From: Lentisalinibacter salinarum
GTDB taxonomy: Bacteria; Pseudomonadota; Gammaproteobacteria; Steroidobacterales; Woeseiaceae
Length of the DNA: 64,000 bases
Assembly: GCF_040706555.1 (NCBI RefSeq)
Contig: NZ_JAPDRH010000003.1
Span: 124,001 to 188,000 of the forward strand
Direction: 5' to 3'
This document shows positions 25,501-34,005 of this stretch, piece by piece. A model generated the notes under the pieces. That model saw nothing but the letters and a program-made list of their open reading frames with translations, had not been told where the DNA came from and made no database searches. A program made the translations under genes and the position numbers. Every line of letters begins with the position of its first letter. Positions within the stretch are counted from its first letter, which is position 1.

Positions 25501-25969
25501 CCTCCCGGTAGATACCCGACTCGCCGGCCTCCGAGACCATGCGCACCCGGCCGCCGAGACCCGAGGTGACCGGCAGCGCAGCCGCCAGGCGGGCGTTGAA
25601 CGCATCCAGCGTCATGATCTGCATGCGCTCCGGGAATGCCGTCAGCTGCCATTCCCTGTCCCGGTCGCGGTTCAGGGCCTCCCCCGCTGCCGCCAGCGTG
25701 CGCCGTTCGTGCTCCGAATCGCCCTGCTCGCCCGCCCGCGCCCGCTCCAGTGCCGCCAGTATGCGGGTACGCATCTCCGCGGCGGCCTTGCGCGTGAACG
25801 TGATCGCCAGAATCTCCTCCGGCCGTTCCACGCGGGCGAGGAGGCGGAGATAGCGCTGGATCAGCAGCTCCGTCTTCCCCGAACCCGCGGGCGCCTGGAC
25901 GATGAACGAACGCTCCACGTCGAGGGCCGCATCGCGCTCGGCCTGATCCGGGATGGGCTGATCGCTCAC
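22544..25969 (-). CDS. UvrD-family helicase/nuclease, AddA-like
   Basis: A 1141-residue double-strand-break repair enzyme. The superfamily I helicase motifs are in order: QAPAGSGKT (Walker A), ITFTRKAAAEMR, LIDEMQDT (Walker B), GDPMQSIYRFREAEV, and MTIHKAKGLEFDAVVLMGL. The C-terminus holds a RecB-type nuclease motif VVDYKTS. The start is GTG at 25969, overlapping the upstream partner by four bases. With that partner it resembles AddAB rather than RecBCD. A RecB-like name is common in databases. Confidence 0.88.
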   Translation of the reverse strand: MSDQPIPDQAERDAALDVERSFIVQAPAGSGKTELLIQRYLRLLARVERPEEILAITFTRKAAAEMRTRILAALERARAGEQGDSEHERRTLAAAGEALNRDRDREWQLTAFPERMQIMTLDAFNARLAAALPVTSGLGGRVRMVSEAGESGIYREAARATLDWVAESGETGDAVRGLFRHLDNDALVWERSIAEMLERRDQWLAITGTGPTGQEERLRRHFEQAIAMLVTDRLRSLDRALPEAARQPLLELARFAAGNLAEAGRETPLAPLHGCDVWPAPDARQLAQWQALAWLLIAPSSGDWRKRADKNLGFPPGSDREKEALTAVIESLAGCEGLDRLLADAARLPPPRYAPEQWEALTSLLHVLPRATAELKTRFAARGLADYVEVALAARTALGPPDEPTDLALALDYRIRHLLIDEMQDTSLGQYALLESLTAGWDGRDGRTVFCVGDPMQSIYRFREAEVGLFLALRARGIGLLRPRELVLQTNFRSGGNLVDWANRAFARVMPAEDDLATGAIRHSPSQAAPGREGLGECRVHALLDASPREEAETVRRLLREAMDEPGPGEVAVLVRSRTHLRELLPLLRADGVAYEALEIDRLTDLPEVQDLLALTRALIHPLDRVAWLALLRAPWCGLTLAGLHALTVGDALSPVMDLMDREERLARLDAGERRRVEWVRERLAAALERPGLRSLRERVELAWFSLGGPTLLPGAAEAANACRYLDILESLESGGTLPDVADLESRLDEERVSSEGAGARVQVMTIHKAKGLEFDAVVLMGLGRQPRGNLRAVLNWLTLPDEEGHEHLLPSPIGARGERDNDPLHEFIHGVEAEKQRLELDRLLYVACTRARRTLHLVGHTLSRDGSARPPPAGTLLARLWPALEADFARAAEADAGADEGHTAGDPGAELVAPRIRRAVQPYRAGELPVPVAPPALRFASPGAEAAIEYAWVGRDLRHVGTVVHGWLQRMADWPDVDVARRRLEGLDERHASLLETAGVSAEGLEAAVSRVRAALRGTLEDPAGRWILFGTHRTAATELPIEGIADGRLLRVVIDRCFVDESGTHWVVDYKTSLHEGGDLERFLSEEARRYAEQMAGYRRLYAAVYGETPLSLLYYPLHGRVVAMDEAAALRLRDGLPG

Positions 25970-28608
25970 GACCCCTGTTCTCCGTCGGCCAGGTCGGCCA
26001 GTTCCGCCACCCGGCTCAGCACGGCCAGCGGCCGCTGGTCGTCCAGCCCCAGGCTGAGATTCACCCTCGCGTCGCCCGCAGCCACCGCCTCGGCCAGCCC
26101 GTGGGCCTGCGCCTTCCAGGCGTTCAGGAGGGCGGGCCAGTCGTCGACGGACTGCACGCCGGTGCCCGGCCACTCCAGGTCGGCATCCCGGGCGCCGCGA
26201 TAGCCGATGCGGTGGGGATGGACGACGCCGACGGCCAGCGCGCGCACCCGCCCGGGCTGGCTGATGGCATACACCACGAGCTGCAGCTGGCGCGGGTTCT
26301 CCGGGTCGACCCCCGTGGCGGTGCCGGTGGCGCCGGTCTTGTAGTCGATGATCGCCCAGCCGCCGTCGACGGCATCGATGCGGTCCGGCCGGATGGAAAG
26401 CCGCAGCGGTCCGACGGCCACCTCACGGGGTTCCTCGCAGATCACTTCGCCGAAGCCGGGCCGGACCAGATCGGCCTCGATGAAGCGTGTGACCAGGACG
26501 GCGCAGCGCTCGCTCTCGAGCGCGATCAGGCCCGCGAGTCGCGCATCGGCGCCCCTGCCGTAGCGCGCCAGGGCGCGTTCGACCGCGTCACCGGCGGCTC
26601 GGCCCCGTTCGTCCGCGCCCGCCGCGGCCAGCCGGTCCCGGTCGGGCCAGCGCCGATAGACCGCCTCCAGCGCCCGGTGAATAACCGTGCCACGCTCCCG
26701 CGCGGACAGACCGGCCACCGGGGTCTCCAGGGGCTCGGCCCGCAGCCGGTAGCGGGCGAAGGCATCGAAGGGCTGGGTCCGCTGGGCGGACAGCACACCG
26801 TGCCCGCCCGGCAGCGTCTCGCCGGCCGCGAGCGGCGGCGGCGGGTCGGGTTCCACCCGAGCGAGCGCCGCACTCCCGGCCAGAGTCTCCGCGTAGACGG
26901 GCACCTCCGCGACGCTGCCCGCGGCCGGCAGGCCGGCGAGCAACGGGCTCGGCGTCAGCTCCGCATCGCCCTCCCTGCGCGGCCAACTCACCACGACTTC
27001 CGGAGCGCAACCGAGCAGCCCGGTATAGATGCGTCGCGCGTAGTCGAGGGTATCCGCCGGCGTCGCGTCGGGCATGCCGTAGTCCCGCTGCAGACCGATC
27101 GGCAGCAGCGGATCGGGCCGCTGCGGCGGCGGCCACGTGGTGGTGTCGAGGCCCGCGATCCACAGCGCATCGAAGGTCATGCCGGAAGCCTCCAGCATGC
27201 CCATCACCTGCACGGCGGCGTCGTCGGACTCGGGCTGGAACAGGGTCTCCCGCGCGATGGCGGCGACCTGCGCCACCGCCCCGTGCCCACTGATCGCCCC
27301 GCTGACCGGGCCGGTGGCGGCGAACTGGTTCAGGACGTTGCGCCAGGCATTGACCAGCTGCCAGGTCTCGCTGTCCATGGCCGTCTCCCGGCCCCAGCCC
27401 GCCGCCGTCAGCAGGCTATCGATGCGCTCCGCCCAGACCGCGGGCATGGCGCGCGCCTGCCAGTCGCCGCGCTGTGCCGCGACCCCCGCCAATGTACCGA
27501 CGAACACCGTGGCCGACTCGGGCAGACGATCGGCCGACCTGCCCAGCGCCTCGGGCAGCCGGACGAGGTCCCAGCGGCGGTCGGGCAGGTCCCGCAGGGC
27601 GATCTCCAGGGCGGCCCGGCCGTTGTCTACGGCCGGTGCCAGGAACGGGCTACGCAAAAGTCGGCCGAGCATGGCGAAGTCCGGGTCGTCCCGGATCAGC
27701 CCGAGTACCCCGAGCGCCGCATCGATGAGGCCGTATTCCGCCAGCGGGCGACCGTAGGAGACATTGATGCCGCTGACCGCGTCGGCGCGCAGCTGCCAGC
27801 CGGGGCTGAAGCCCTCGCCGATCAGACGCCCGGCCCGGGCGGCACGGCCCGCGAGGTCCGGCACGATGATGCCGACCCGACGTTCCGGCTCCGCCAGCAG
27901 ACATTCGCGCGCCCAGGCACCCGCCGCCCGCAGCTCCGCATCGCGGTCCGGCGCGTGGCGCACCGAGACCGTCGCGGCGGCAGGCCGATGCTCGCCCGAC
28001 TCCATCGTCACTGTGACGCCGGCCTCCCGCATGGCGTCCACCAGATCCCGTTGCGCCGGCGCGGGGCGCTCGAAGCCGGCGAAAGTGACGGGCCCGTCGA
28101 CCACCGCCTCTCCCCGGCGGAACCGCGCGGCCAGCGCGCCGGCCAGTGCCGCCGGATCCTGCCAGCCTCCCTCCGTGCAGGCCGCAGTGTAATAGCCGCT
28201 GGCCCGCGCCAGGAAAGTGGCATCGGGCGAGCGTGCCGCTTCGCGTATGGCCTCGGCGGGAACCCGCCAGTCGCAGGCTCTCTGCCAGGACGCGGCAGCC
28301 TGGGCCGCGAGACCGCCGGTTGCCGCCAAGGTGGTGGATTCCCCGAGCGCCCGCGACGCCGCCCGCTCCCACAGCGTGCGGCTTTGCCGCGGGGTAAGCA
28401 CCGGCGCGGGCAGGGGCCCTTCCGGACGGTAACCCGCCGCCTGCCAGACCTCGGCCAGCCAGACGTCCCAGGGGAGGTAGCGCGGGGCCAGCCAGGCCGC
28501 CGCTCCCTCCGCAGCGCGCCCGGCGGCATGGCGCAGGCGCAGGTGACGTGCCAGACGCCGGCTGGCGGTGACGATCACGGTATTCCCGGCTACCGAATCG
28601 TCAGTCAT
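25966..28608 (-). CDS. PD-(D/E)XK nuclease family protein, AddB-like DNA repair protein
   Basis: An 880-residue partner of the downstream helicase. The N-terminal region, with LAPRYLPWDVWLAEVW, and the middle IAGLDTTTWPPPQRPDPLLP are typical of the AddB-like 'probable DNA repair protein' family of about 900 residues. The C-terminal nuclease shows Asp-x-Lys in AIIDYKTG followed by QLQLVVYA. It has no evident Walker A motif, so it is probably a nuclease/recognition subunit. Translation of the helicase is coupled through a GTGA overlap. Confidence 0.85.
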   Translation of the reverse strand: MTDDSVAGNTVIVTASRRLARHLRLRHAAGRAAEGAAAWLAPRYLPWDVWLAEVWQAAGYRPEGPLPAPVLTPRQSRTLWERAASRALGESTTLAATGGLAAQAAASWQRACDWRVPAEAIREAARSPDATFLARASGYYTAACTEGGWQDPAALAGALAARFRRGEAVVDGPVTFAGFERPAPAQRDLVDAMREAGVTVTMESGEHRPAAATVSVRHAPDRDAELRAAGAWARECLLAEPERRVGIIVPDLAGRAARAGRLIGEGFSPGWQLRADAVSGINVSYGRPLAEYGLIDAALGVLGLIRDDPDFAMLGRLLRSPFLAPAVDNGRAALEIALRDLPDRRWDLVRLPEALGRSADRLPESATVFVGTLAGVAAQRGDWQARAMPAVWAERIDSLLTAAGWGRETAMDSETWQLVNAWRNVLNQFAATGPVSGAISGHGAVAQVAAIARETLFQPESDDAAVQVMGMLEASGMTFDALWIAGLDTTTWPPPQRPDPLLPIGLQRDYGMPDATPADTLDYARRIYTGLLGCAPEVVVSWPRREGDAELTPSPLLAGLPAAGSVAEVPVYAETLAGSAALARVEPDPPPPLAAGETLPGGHGVLSAQRTQPFDAFARYRLRAEPLETPVAGLSARERGTVIHRALEAVYRRWPDRDRLAAAGADERGRAAGDAVERALARYGRGADARLAGLIALESERCAVLVTRFIEADLVRPGFGEVICEEPREVAVGPLRLSIRPDRIDAVDGGWAIIDYKTGATGTATGVDPENPRQLQLVVYAISQPGRVRALAVGVVHPHRIGYRGARDADLEWPGTGVQSVDDWPALLNAWKAQAHGLAEAVAAGDARVNLSLGLDDQRPLAVLSRVAELADLADGEQGS

Positions 28609-28652
28609 AAGATAGAAGTATCAGTAAGTTCGCTTCATTTTCTCGAAAAGGT

Positions 28653-29891
28653 TCAAGCAACGGTCACGCGGCCGCGCACGCCGCTCTCCAGCACTTCCTC
28701 GATGCGCCCGAAGACCTCTTCCAGGGTGTCGGAATCGGGCAGCATCGTGATGCGGAAGTGGTTGCGGTACGGCGTGTTGAAGCTCGTCCCGGGTGCCACC
28801 AGTACGTGCCGGTTCTCGAGCAGGTCCAGCGCGAACGCCTGGTCGTCGAAGCCCGGATAGCGGCGCGGATTCACGCCGATGAAGGCGTACATCGAGCCCA
28901 TCGGCGCCACCAGTTCCAGGTAACGGCTCGCCTCCACGGCGTCGAGCACGGTCTGGCGCGACTGGTACAGCCGGCCGCCGGGAGCGACGAGCTGGCGGAT
29001 GCTCTGGAAGCCACCCAGCGCGGTCTGGACCGCCCACTGGGACGGCACGTTGCTGCACAGCCGCAGCGCGGCCAACAGCTCCAGCCCCTCCAGGTAGCCC
29101 CCGGCGCGTTCCAGGGCGCCGCTCAGCACGGCCCAGCCCACGCGGTAGCCGCAGGCCCGGTAGACCTTGGAGAGGCCGCTGTAGGTGATGCAGAGAGTCT
29201 CGTTGACGAGGGTCGCCATTGGGACGAACTCGGCGCCGTCGTAGACCATCTGGTCGTAGATCTCGTCGGCCAGCATGATCAGCCGGTGGCGCTCGGCGAG
29301 TGCAGCGAGTCGCTCCAGCAGCTCCCTCGGGTAGACGGCGCCGGTGGGATTGTTCGGGTTGATGACCACGATGGCCCGGGTGCGCGGCGTGATCAGCGAC
29401 TCGAGCGCCTCCGGGTCGGGCAGGAAGCCGTTCTCCGGCAGGCACGGATAATGCACCGCGCGACCGCCGTTCAGCGTGACGGCGGCCGTCCACAGCGGAT
29501 AGTCGGGGCTGGGCACCAGGATCTCGTCGTCGCGGTTCAGCATCGCCCGCAGGGTCAGATCGATCAGCTCGCTGACCCCGTTGCCGATGAACACTTCCTC
29601 GGCCGTGACGCCGGCCACACCGCGGCTCTGCTGCTGCATCACCACCGCCTCGCGGGCGGGGAAGATTCCTTTCTGATGCGAATAGGCTTCGGACTGGGCC
29701 AGGTTCTCGATCATCGCCAGGCGCATGGTCTCCGGCGTGCGGAAGCCGAAACGGCCCGGATTGCCGATATTCAGGTGAACGATCTCGTAGCCCATCTTCT
29801 CGAGCTCGTGAGCGCGCCGCGCCAGTTGGCCGCGGATCTCGTAGCGGACATCGTGCAGGGCCGTGCTGGAATCGAATACGGGTCTCGTCAT
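28653..29891 (-). CDS. alaA: PLP-dependent aminotransferase, alanine transaminase (AlaA) type
   Basis: A fold-type I class I/II aminotransferase of 412 residues. Visible are NIGNPGRFGF near the substrate entrance, VINPNNPTGAVYP, LADEIYDQMVYDG, and the Schiff-base Lys in TYSGLSKVYRACGYRVGW. The pattern is that of AlaA, which interconverts pyruvate and alanine with glutamate. It is a single gene 44 bases past the AddB-like start, and it has its own long upstream gap with tandem repeats. Confidence 0.85.
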   Translation of the reverse strand: MTRPVFDSSTALHDVRYEIRGQLARRAHELEKMGYEIVHLNIGNPGRFGFRTPETMRLAMIENLAQSEAYSHQKGIFPAREAVVMQQQSRGVAGVTAEEVFIGNGVSELIDLTLRAMLNRDDEILVPSPDYPLWTAAVTLNGGRAVHYPCLPENGFLPDPEALESLITPRTRAIVVINPNNPTGAVYPRELLERLAALAERHRLIMLADEIYDQMVYDGAEFVPMATLVNETLCITYSGLSKVYRACGYRVGWAVLSGALERAGGYLEGLELLAALRLCSNVPSQWAVQTALGGFQSIRQLVAPGGRLYQSRQTVLDAVEASRYLELVAPMGSMYAFIGVNPRRYPGFDDQAFALDLLENRHVLVAPGTSFNTPYRNHFRITMLPDSDTLEEVFGRIEEVLESGVRGRVTVA

Positions 29892-29938
29892 GGTCCTCTT
29901 CCCACCGGTGCCGGGCCGGTCCTTCCCGGCAAATCCTC

Positions 29939-29974
29939 GGCCGTATACCAGGCCGCATACTAGGCCGTATAGCG
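29939..29974. repeat. Three imperfect 12-bp tandem repeats upstream of alaA
   Basis: Units of the form GGCCGTATACCA, GGCCGCATACTA and GGCCGTATAGCG stand head to tail about 50 bases upstream of the aminotransferase start. The regular spacing of just over one helical turn suggests stacked protein-binding sites, but they may be chance repeats. Confidence 0.55.
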
Positions 29975-30099
29975 GCCCGATTCAGTGACCCAGGCCACCA
30001 TAACGCTGGATTCTGCCACGGAATCGCCTTCCCCGCCCGCCCGGCAGCAGTGGCGCGGCGCCGATTAGCCCGGCCGTCACGGCCGCCCGCAGCGGGCGT

Positions 30100-30105
30100 T
30101 ATACT
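30100..30105 (+). promoter_or_regulatory. Possible -10 box for the DUF3598-like gene
   Basis: TATACT lies 48 bases before the ATG at 30153. The -35 region at the expected distance is weak. Confidence 0.35.
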
Positions 30106-30152
30106 CCGGCCGGACCGGCGCGAGCCGCCCGACCAACGCTACGGAGGAACCG

Positions 30153-30629
30153 ATGAGCGACATCCGGAAAACGATGCCACTGCTGGCGGCCAACGAAGGC
30201 GTCTGGGATGGCTGGTACCGGCATGCCGATGCCGAAGGCAACAAGATAGACGAACACCGCAGCCGGCTGATCTGCCGCTTTCCGGCGGCGGGAGAGTATC
30301 CCTATCACCAGACCAACCTGTACACCTGGAAGGACGGCAGCACCGAGACCCGCGACTTTCCGGCCACGTATCGCGACGGGCGCGTCTGGTTCGACAACGA
30401 ACTCATCACGGGCTGGGCAGCCGAGGTGCCGCTGGACGACTACAACCGCACGCTGATGCTGAACTGGGTGCGCAAGGGCGAGCCCGACCTCTATCTCTAC
30501 GAGATGATCCAGATGTCCGATTGCGGCCGCTACCGCTGCCGGGTCTGGCAGTGGATCAAGGCCGGGAAAATCGCCCGCCGCACGCTCATCGACGAGGAGA
30601 AGGTCAGCGACAGCTGGGAGGGTTACTGA
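30153..30629 (+). CDS. Conserved protein, DUF3598-like lipocalin fold
   Basis: A 158-residue soluble protein without signal peptide or membrane segment. The opening LLAANEGVWDGWYRHADAEG and the later YPYHQTNLYTWKDG recall the DUF3598 family, whose N-terminal domain is predicted lipocalin-like. Trp and Tyr residues are abundant, in keeping with a beta-barrel that binds a small ligand. GGAGG precedes the start. Its tail overlaps the convergent MFS gene by seven bases. Function unknown. Confidence 0.6.
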   Translation: MSDIRKTMPLLAANEGVWDGWYRHADAEGNKIDEHRSRLICRFPAAGEYPYHQTNLYTWKDGSTETRDFPATYRDGRVWFDNELITGWAAEVPLDDYNRTLMLNWVRKGEPDLYLYEMIQMSDCGRYRCRVWQWIKAGKIARRTLIDEEKVSDSWEGY

Positions 30630-32020
30630 GCCGCCTCGGCCGGGCTCCGATCGCGCTCGCCGGCCTGGCCGTCCTCCGCGCTCGCGCCCGGCGGCAGCTC
30701 CGGGATACGGATCAGCAGCCCCGCCATCAGCGCCGCTCCCACGAGACCGGCGATGACGGCGAACGACAGCTCGTAGTTGCCGCTCAGATCGTAGAAGTAG
30801 CCGGTGAGGAACGGCCCGAGCCCGCCGCCGGCCGCGTCCAGGATGGTGATGGTGCCGATGATCTTGCCGAGCGCCTTCAACCCGAAGATGTCGGCACACA
30901 GCAGCTGCAGCAGCGTGTAGAGCCCGCCCCAGCCGAAGCCGAACAGCACCAGTCCGATCCAGATGGCGCCCGGGTTGAGGATCAGCAGGCTGCCGCCGAA
31001 CATCACGGCCAGGCCCAGGATGAAGACCCTTTTCTTGCCGATCAGGTCGGCCAGCACGCCGCTGCCGATCTTGCCGACCAGGCCCAGCGTGAACACGAGG
31101 CCGATGCCGGCCGCGGCAGTCTGCGGCGTGAACCCGCGGCCGTTCAGGTACAGGAACAGGTTCGAGGCGGCGCCCAGGATGGCATAGAAGGTACAGAACG
31201 CGATCAGTGCGATCAGCCAGAGATTCCGGTCGCGCAGCGCCTCGGCGTAGGTCATCCCCGGCAGGTCGTCCGATGAGGCGCGGCCGGCCCGGGTCTGCAC
31301 CCCGCCGAGGGGCGCGAGTCCCTTGTCGGCGGGCTTGTCCCTGACCAGCAGCAGGAGCGGCGGGATCAGCAGTACCGGCAGGATGGCGATCCAGCCGAAG
31401 GCGGCGCGCCAGCCTTCCGACTGGATCAGCAGGGTGTTGATGGTGGGCAGCAGGGCGTTGCCGAGACTGGTGCCGGCCAGCGTGATGCCGATGGCCACGC
31501 CCCGCAGCCGCACGAACCATCGCGACACCAGCATGACGTTGACGATCAGTCCGGCGGTGGTGAGCACGATGCCGAACAGGAAGTGGATACCATACATCTC
31601 CCAGATGGTGTCCACGCGCCCGTACATCAGGTTGCAGCCGGACAGCAGCAGCAGTCCGAACACCATCAGGGGCCGGATGCCGATGCGGTCGGCCAGCGCC
31701 CCGGCCAGCAGCCCCATCAGGCCCGCGGACAGCAGCGTGAGCGTGTCGCGGAACTTGTAGGCGGCGCGGGATATCTCGCCCTCGTCGGTGAGGATCTGCT
31801 GCGCCGCCCAGCCGCGCAGACCGCCCTCCTCCGCCATCTGCCGGATCGGTCCGATGCTCTCGGGCTGATTCAGGGCCGCCAGCAGCTCGTTGTCGAAGAC
31901 CGTGAGCCCGCTCAGGGTCATGCCGTTGGAGATCCACAGCGTCACGAAGGCCATGGCGACGATCACCCAGCCGTAGAACAGCCAGGTGGAGCGGGTGCCG
32001 GCGGGCGCCAGGTGGGTCAT
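30623..32020 (-). CDS. MFS transporter
   Basis: A 465-residue polytopic carrier with about twelve helices. Motif-A-like loops are present: GALADRIGIRP in the first half and GVLADLIGKKRVF in the second. A long extracytoplasmic insert follows helix 1 (residues about 40-80). The overall layout resembles oxalate/formate-antiporter or monocarboxylate-type MFS members. It is the last gene of the maoC-acd-caiB-unknown-MFS operon, so it probably imports that pathway's organic-acid substrate. Confidence 0.85.
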   Translation of the reverse strand: MTHLAPAGTRSTWLFYGWVIVAMAFVTLWISNGMTLSGLTVFDNELLAALNQPESIGPIRQMAEEGGLRGWAAQQILTDEGEISRAAYKFRDTLTLLSAGLMGLLAGALADRIGIRPLMVFGLLLLSGCNLMYGRVDTIWEMYGIHFLFGIVLTTAGLIVNVMLVSRWFVRLRGVAIGITLAGTSLGNALLPTINTLLIQSEGWRAAFGWIAILPVLLIPPLLLLVRDKPADKGLAPLGGVQTRAGRASSDDLPGMTYAEALRDRNLWLIALIAFCTFYAILGAASNLFLYLNGRGFTPQTAAAGIGLVFTLGLVGKIGSGVLADLIGKKRVFILGLAVMFGGSLLILNPGAIWIGLVLFGFGWGGLYTLLQLLCADIFGLKALGKIIGTITILDAAGGGLGPFLTGYFYDLSGNYELSFAVIAGLVGAALMAGLLIRIPELPPGASAEDGQAGERDRSPAEAAQ

Positions 32021-32045
32021 GGTCGTCTCCGGGCCGGGAGCGCGC

Positions 32046-32777
32046 TCAGCGGCGCAGGCTGGCCAGTTCGTAATGGGTGCGCATGTAGCCGCCGGTGAGG
32101 CCGCGCAGAAACAGGAACTCGTCGGGGGTGCACCAGACGTCGTAGGGCGGATGCTCCTGGGGCAGGCCGGGCGTGGACACGAAACGGAAATGCAGCGCGT
32201 CGAAAACGCCCGCCTGCACCTCGATGGTCTCCTCGCCGACGTACTCGACGCCGATGCCGATGGAGAAGAGCATCGGGCCCGTCGCGCCGCGGTGGTCGGG
32301 CGACGACAGCAGTATGGGCTCGATCACCTGCACGCCCGGGCCCTGGCTGCGGTCATAGAGCCGCAGGTGCCAGGCGTCGCAGGCGATGGCATGGTTCTGG
32401 AAGGTCTCCAGCGGACGGGCGAGCTCCATGCGCTGGGTGACGCGGCCCTCGGCGGCCGACCAGGTCTCGCACTCGGCATGGTCCGCAGCGAAACGGAACC
32501 AGCCGCTGCCGGTGAAGCGGTCACCCACGCTCAGGCGCACGAAGCAGTCCGTGGGCATCCAGTCTGCGTCCACGCTGTAGGTGATGTCGCGCATCACGCT
32601 CGGTGCCTCGTCGATCTCGCAGTGGGCCGTGACCGTCCGGCAACCGTCCGCGTGAACGTGGATCTGGAAGTTCTCGCGCCCGCGCTCCGTGCCCTCGTGG
32701 CCGGGCTTCGCGCTGAGGTAGGCAATCTCGCCGAAGAGACTCGCGTGGTCGCGCTGCAGTACCAGGTCTTCGCTCAT
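32046..32777 (-). CDS. Uncharacterised 243-residue protein in catabolic operon
   Basis: I do not recognise this family with confidence. The protein is rich in short beta-strand-like segments and aromatic residues, with no signal peptide or membrane helix. The C-terminal half (AGVFDALHFRFVS, then YDVWCTPDEFLFLRGL) loosely recalls DUF3108-type beta-sandwich proteins. It lies between the CoA-transferase and the MFS carrier with gaps of 40 and 25 bases, so it probably belongs to the same pathway as an enzyme or ligand-binding protein. Confidence 0.7.
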   Translation of the reverse strand: MSEDLVLQRDHASLFGEIAYLSAKPGHEGTERGRENFQIHVHADGCRTVTAHCEIDEAPSVMRDITYSVDADWMPTDCFVRLSVGDRFTGSGWFRFAADHAECETWSAAEGRVTQRMELARPLETFQNHAIACDAWHLRLYDRSQGPGVQVIEPILLSSPDHRGATGPMLFSIGIGVEYVGEETIEVQAGVFDALHFRFVSTPGLPQEHPPYDVWCTPDEFLFLRGLTGGYMRTHYELASLRR

Positions 32778-32817
32778 CGTATCCTCTCGCTGTCCGTCTG
32801 CCGCCGGCCGTGCCGGC

Positions 32818-34005
32818 TCAGATCACGCCTTCGCCGCGCAGGGCCTCGATTTCCCCGGCCGTGTAGCCGAGCTCTTCCAGCAGCGCGTCGCTGTCGGCCC
32901 CGAGCCCCGAGCCGGTCCTCCCGGGCGCCCGCTCGCCGTCGATGCGGATAGGATTGGCCAGGCTGCGGAACGACGCGCGCGACGGGTGGGGCGTCTCCTC
33001 CACCATGCCCACGGCATGCGCGAAGGCATTGTCCAGCGCGGCGGGCACGTCGAGCACCGGCGCGGCGGGGATGCGGCCCTGCATGCGCTCGAGCCACTCG
33101 GCGCTGTCATGCTCGCCCAGCACCTCGTCCAGCACGGCCGTGAGAGCGTCACGATGCTCGTTGCGTGCCGCGAGATCCCGGAAGCGGGGGTCCTCTGCCA
33201 GGTCGGGGCGGCCGATGATCTCCAGCAGGATCTCCCAGAACTTCTGCGTCATGCACATGATGAAGATCCAGCCGTCCCGGGTGCGGCACAGCTGACTCGG
33301 CGAGGCGTAGGGATGGGCGCCGCGCGGCAGACGCCCGGTGACGGCACCCCGGTTCAGGTACCAGGTACCCGGGTACGTCAGCTGGTGCAGGGCCACGTCG
33401 AACAGGCTCACGTCCACGTCGCCGCCCTGCCCGCTCCGCTCCGCCTCGCGCAGTGCGGCCACCAGGCCCAGGGCCCCCACGACGCCGGTCATGAAATCGA
33501 TGATGGACAGCCCGAAGCGCGCCGGCGGCGTGTCCGGTTCGCCGGTCAGCGACAGGAAACCGGCCTCGGCCTGCATGAGGTAGTCGTAGCCGGGCCAGTC
33601 CGCGCGCTCGTTGTCCCGGCCGTAGGCGGAGATGTGACCACAGACGATGGCCCGGTTGTGCGGTGCCAGGGAGGCGTAGTCGAGCCCGAGGCGCGCGGGC
33701 TGGCTGCCCCGCAGGTTGTTCATCACCGCATCGCTGCGGGCGACCAGGCGGTACAGGATCTCGCGCCCACGCGGCCGTTTCAGGTCGAGGGTCAGGCTGC
33801 GTTTTGCCAGGTTGAAGGTCTGGTAGTAGTCGCTGTCGTCTTCGCCGAGCCGCCAGGCGCCCATGTGCCGCGCCGGGTCGCCCGTGCCGGGCTGTTCGAT
33901 CTTGATCACCTCCGCGCCCAGGTTGGCGAGATACAGGCTGCCGTAGGGGCCGGCGCCGAACTGCTCGACGCTGAGGATCCGCAGCCCTGCCAGCGGCGCC
34001 TTCAC
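32818..34005 (-). CDS. CaiB/BaiF-family CoA-transferase
   Basis: A 395-residue family III CoA-transferase that moves CoA between carboxylic acids through an aspartyl intermediate. The N-terminus shows LSVEQFGAGPYGSLYLANLGAEVIKIE; the catalytic Asp candidate is in FGLSIIDFMTGVVGALG. It starts at GTG 34005, in a GTGA overlap with the acyl-CoA dehydrogenase. The pairing suggests activation of an acid, then oxidation by the dehydrogenase and hydration by MaoC. The exact acid is not evident. Confidence 0.88.
   Translation of the reverse strand: MKAPLAGLRILSVEQFGAGPYGSLYLANLGAEVIKIEQPGTGDPARHMGAWRLGEDDSDYYQTFNLAKRSLTLDLKRPRGREILYRLVARSDAVMNNLRGSQPARLGLDYASLAPHNRAIVCGHISAYGRDNERADWPGYDYLMQAEAGFLSLTGEPDTPPARFGLSIIDFMTGVVGALGLVAALREAERSGQGGDVDVSLFDVALHQLTYPGTWYLNRGAVTGRLPRGAHPYASPSQLCRTRDGWIFIMCMTQKFWEILLEIIGRPDLAEDPRFRDLAARNEHRDALTAVLDEVLGEHDSAEWLERMQGRIPAAPVLDVPAALDNAFAHAVGMVEETPHPSRASFRSLANPIRIDGERAPGRTGSGLGADSDALLEELGYTAGEIEALRGEGVI

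Noticed and set aside
22739..28860. Very long antisense open frames across the helicase and nuclease genes
   Set aside because: They are mirror frames of GC-rich coding DNA; their translations are Arg/Gln/His-rich, lack family motifs and have no ribosome-binding sites.
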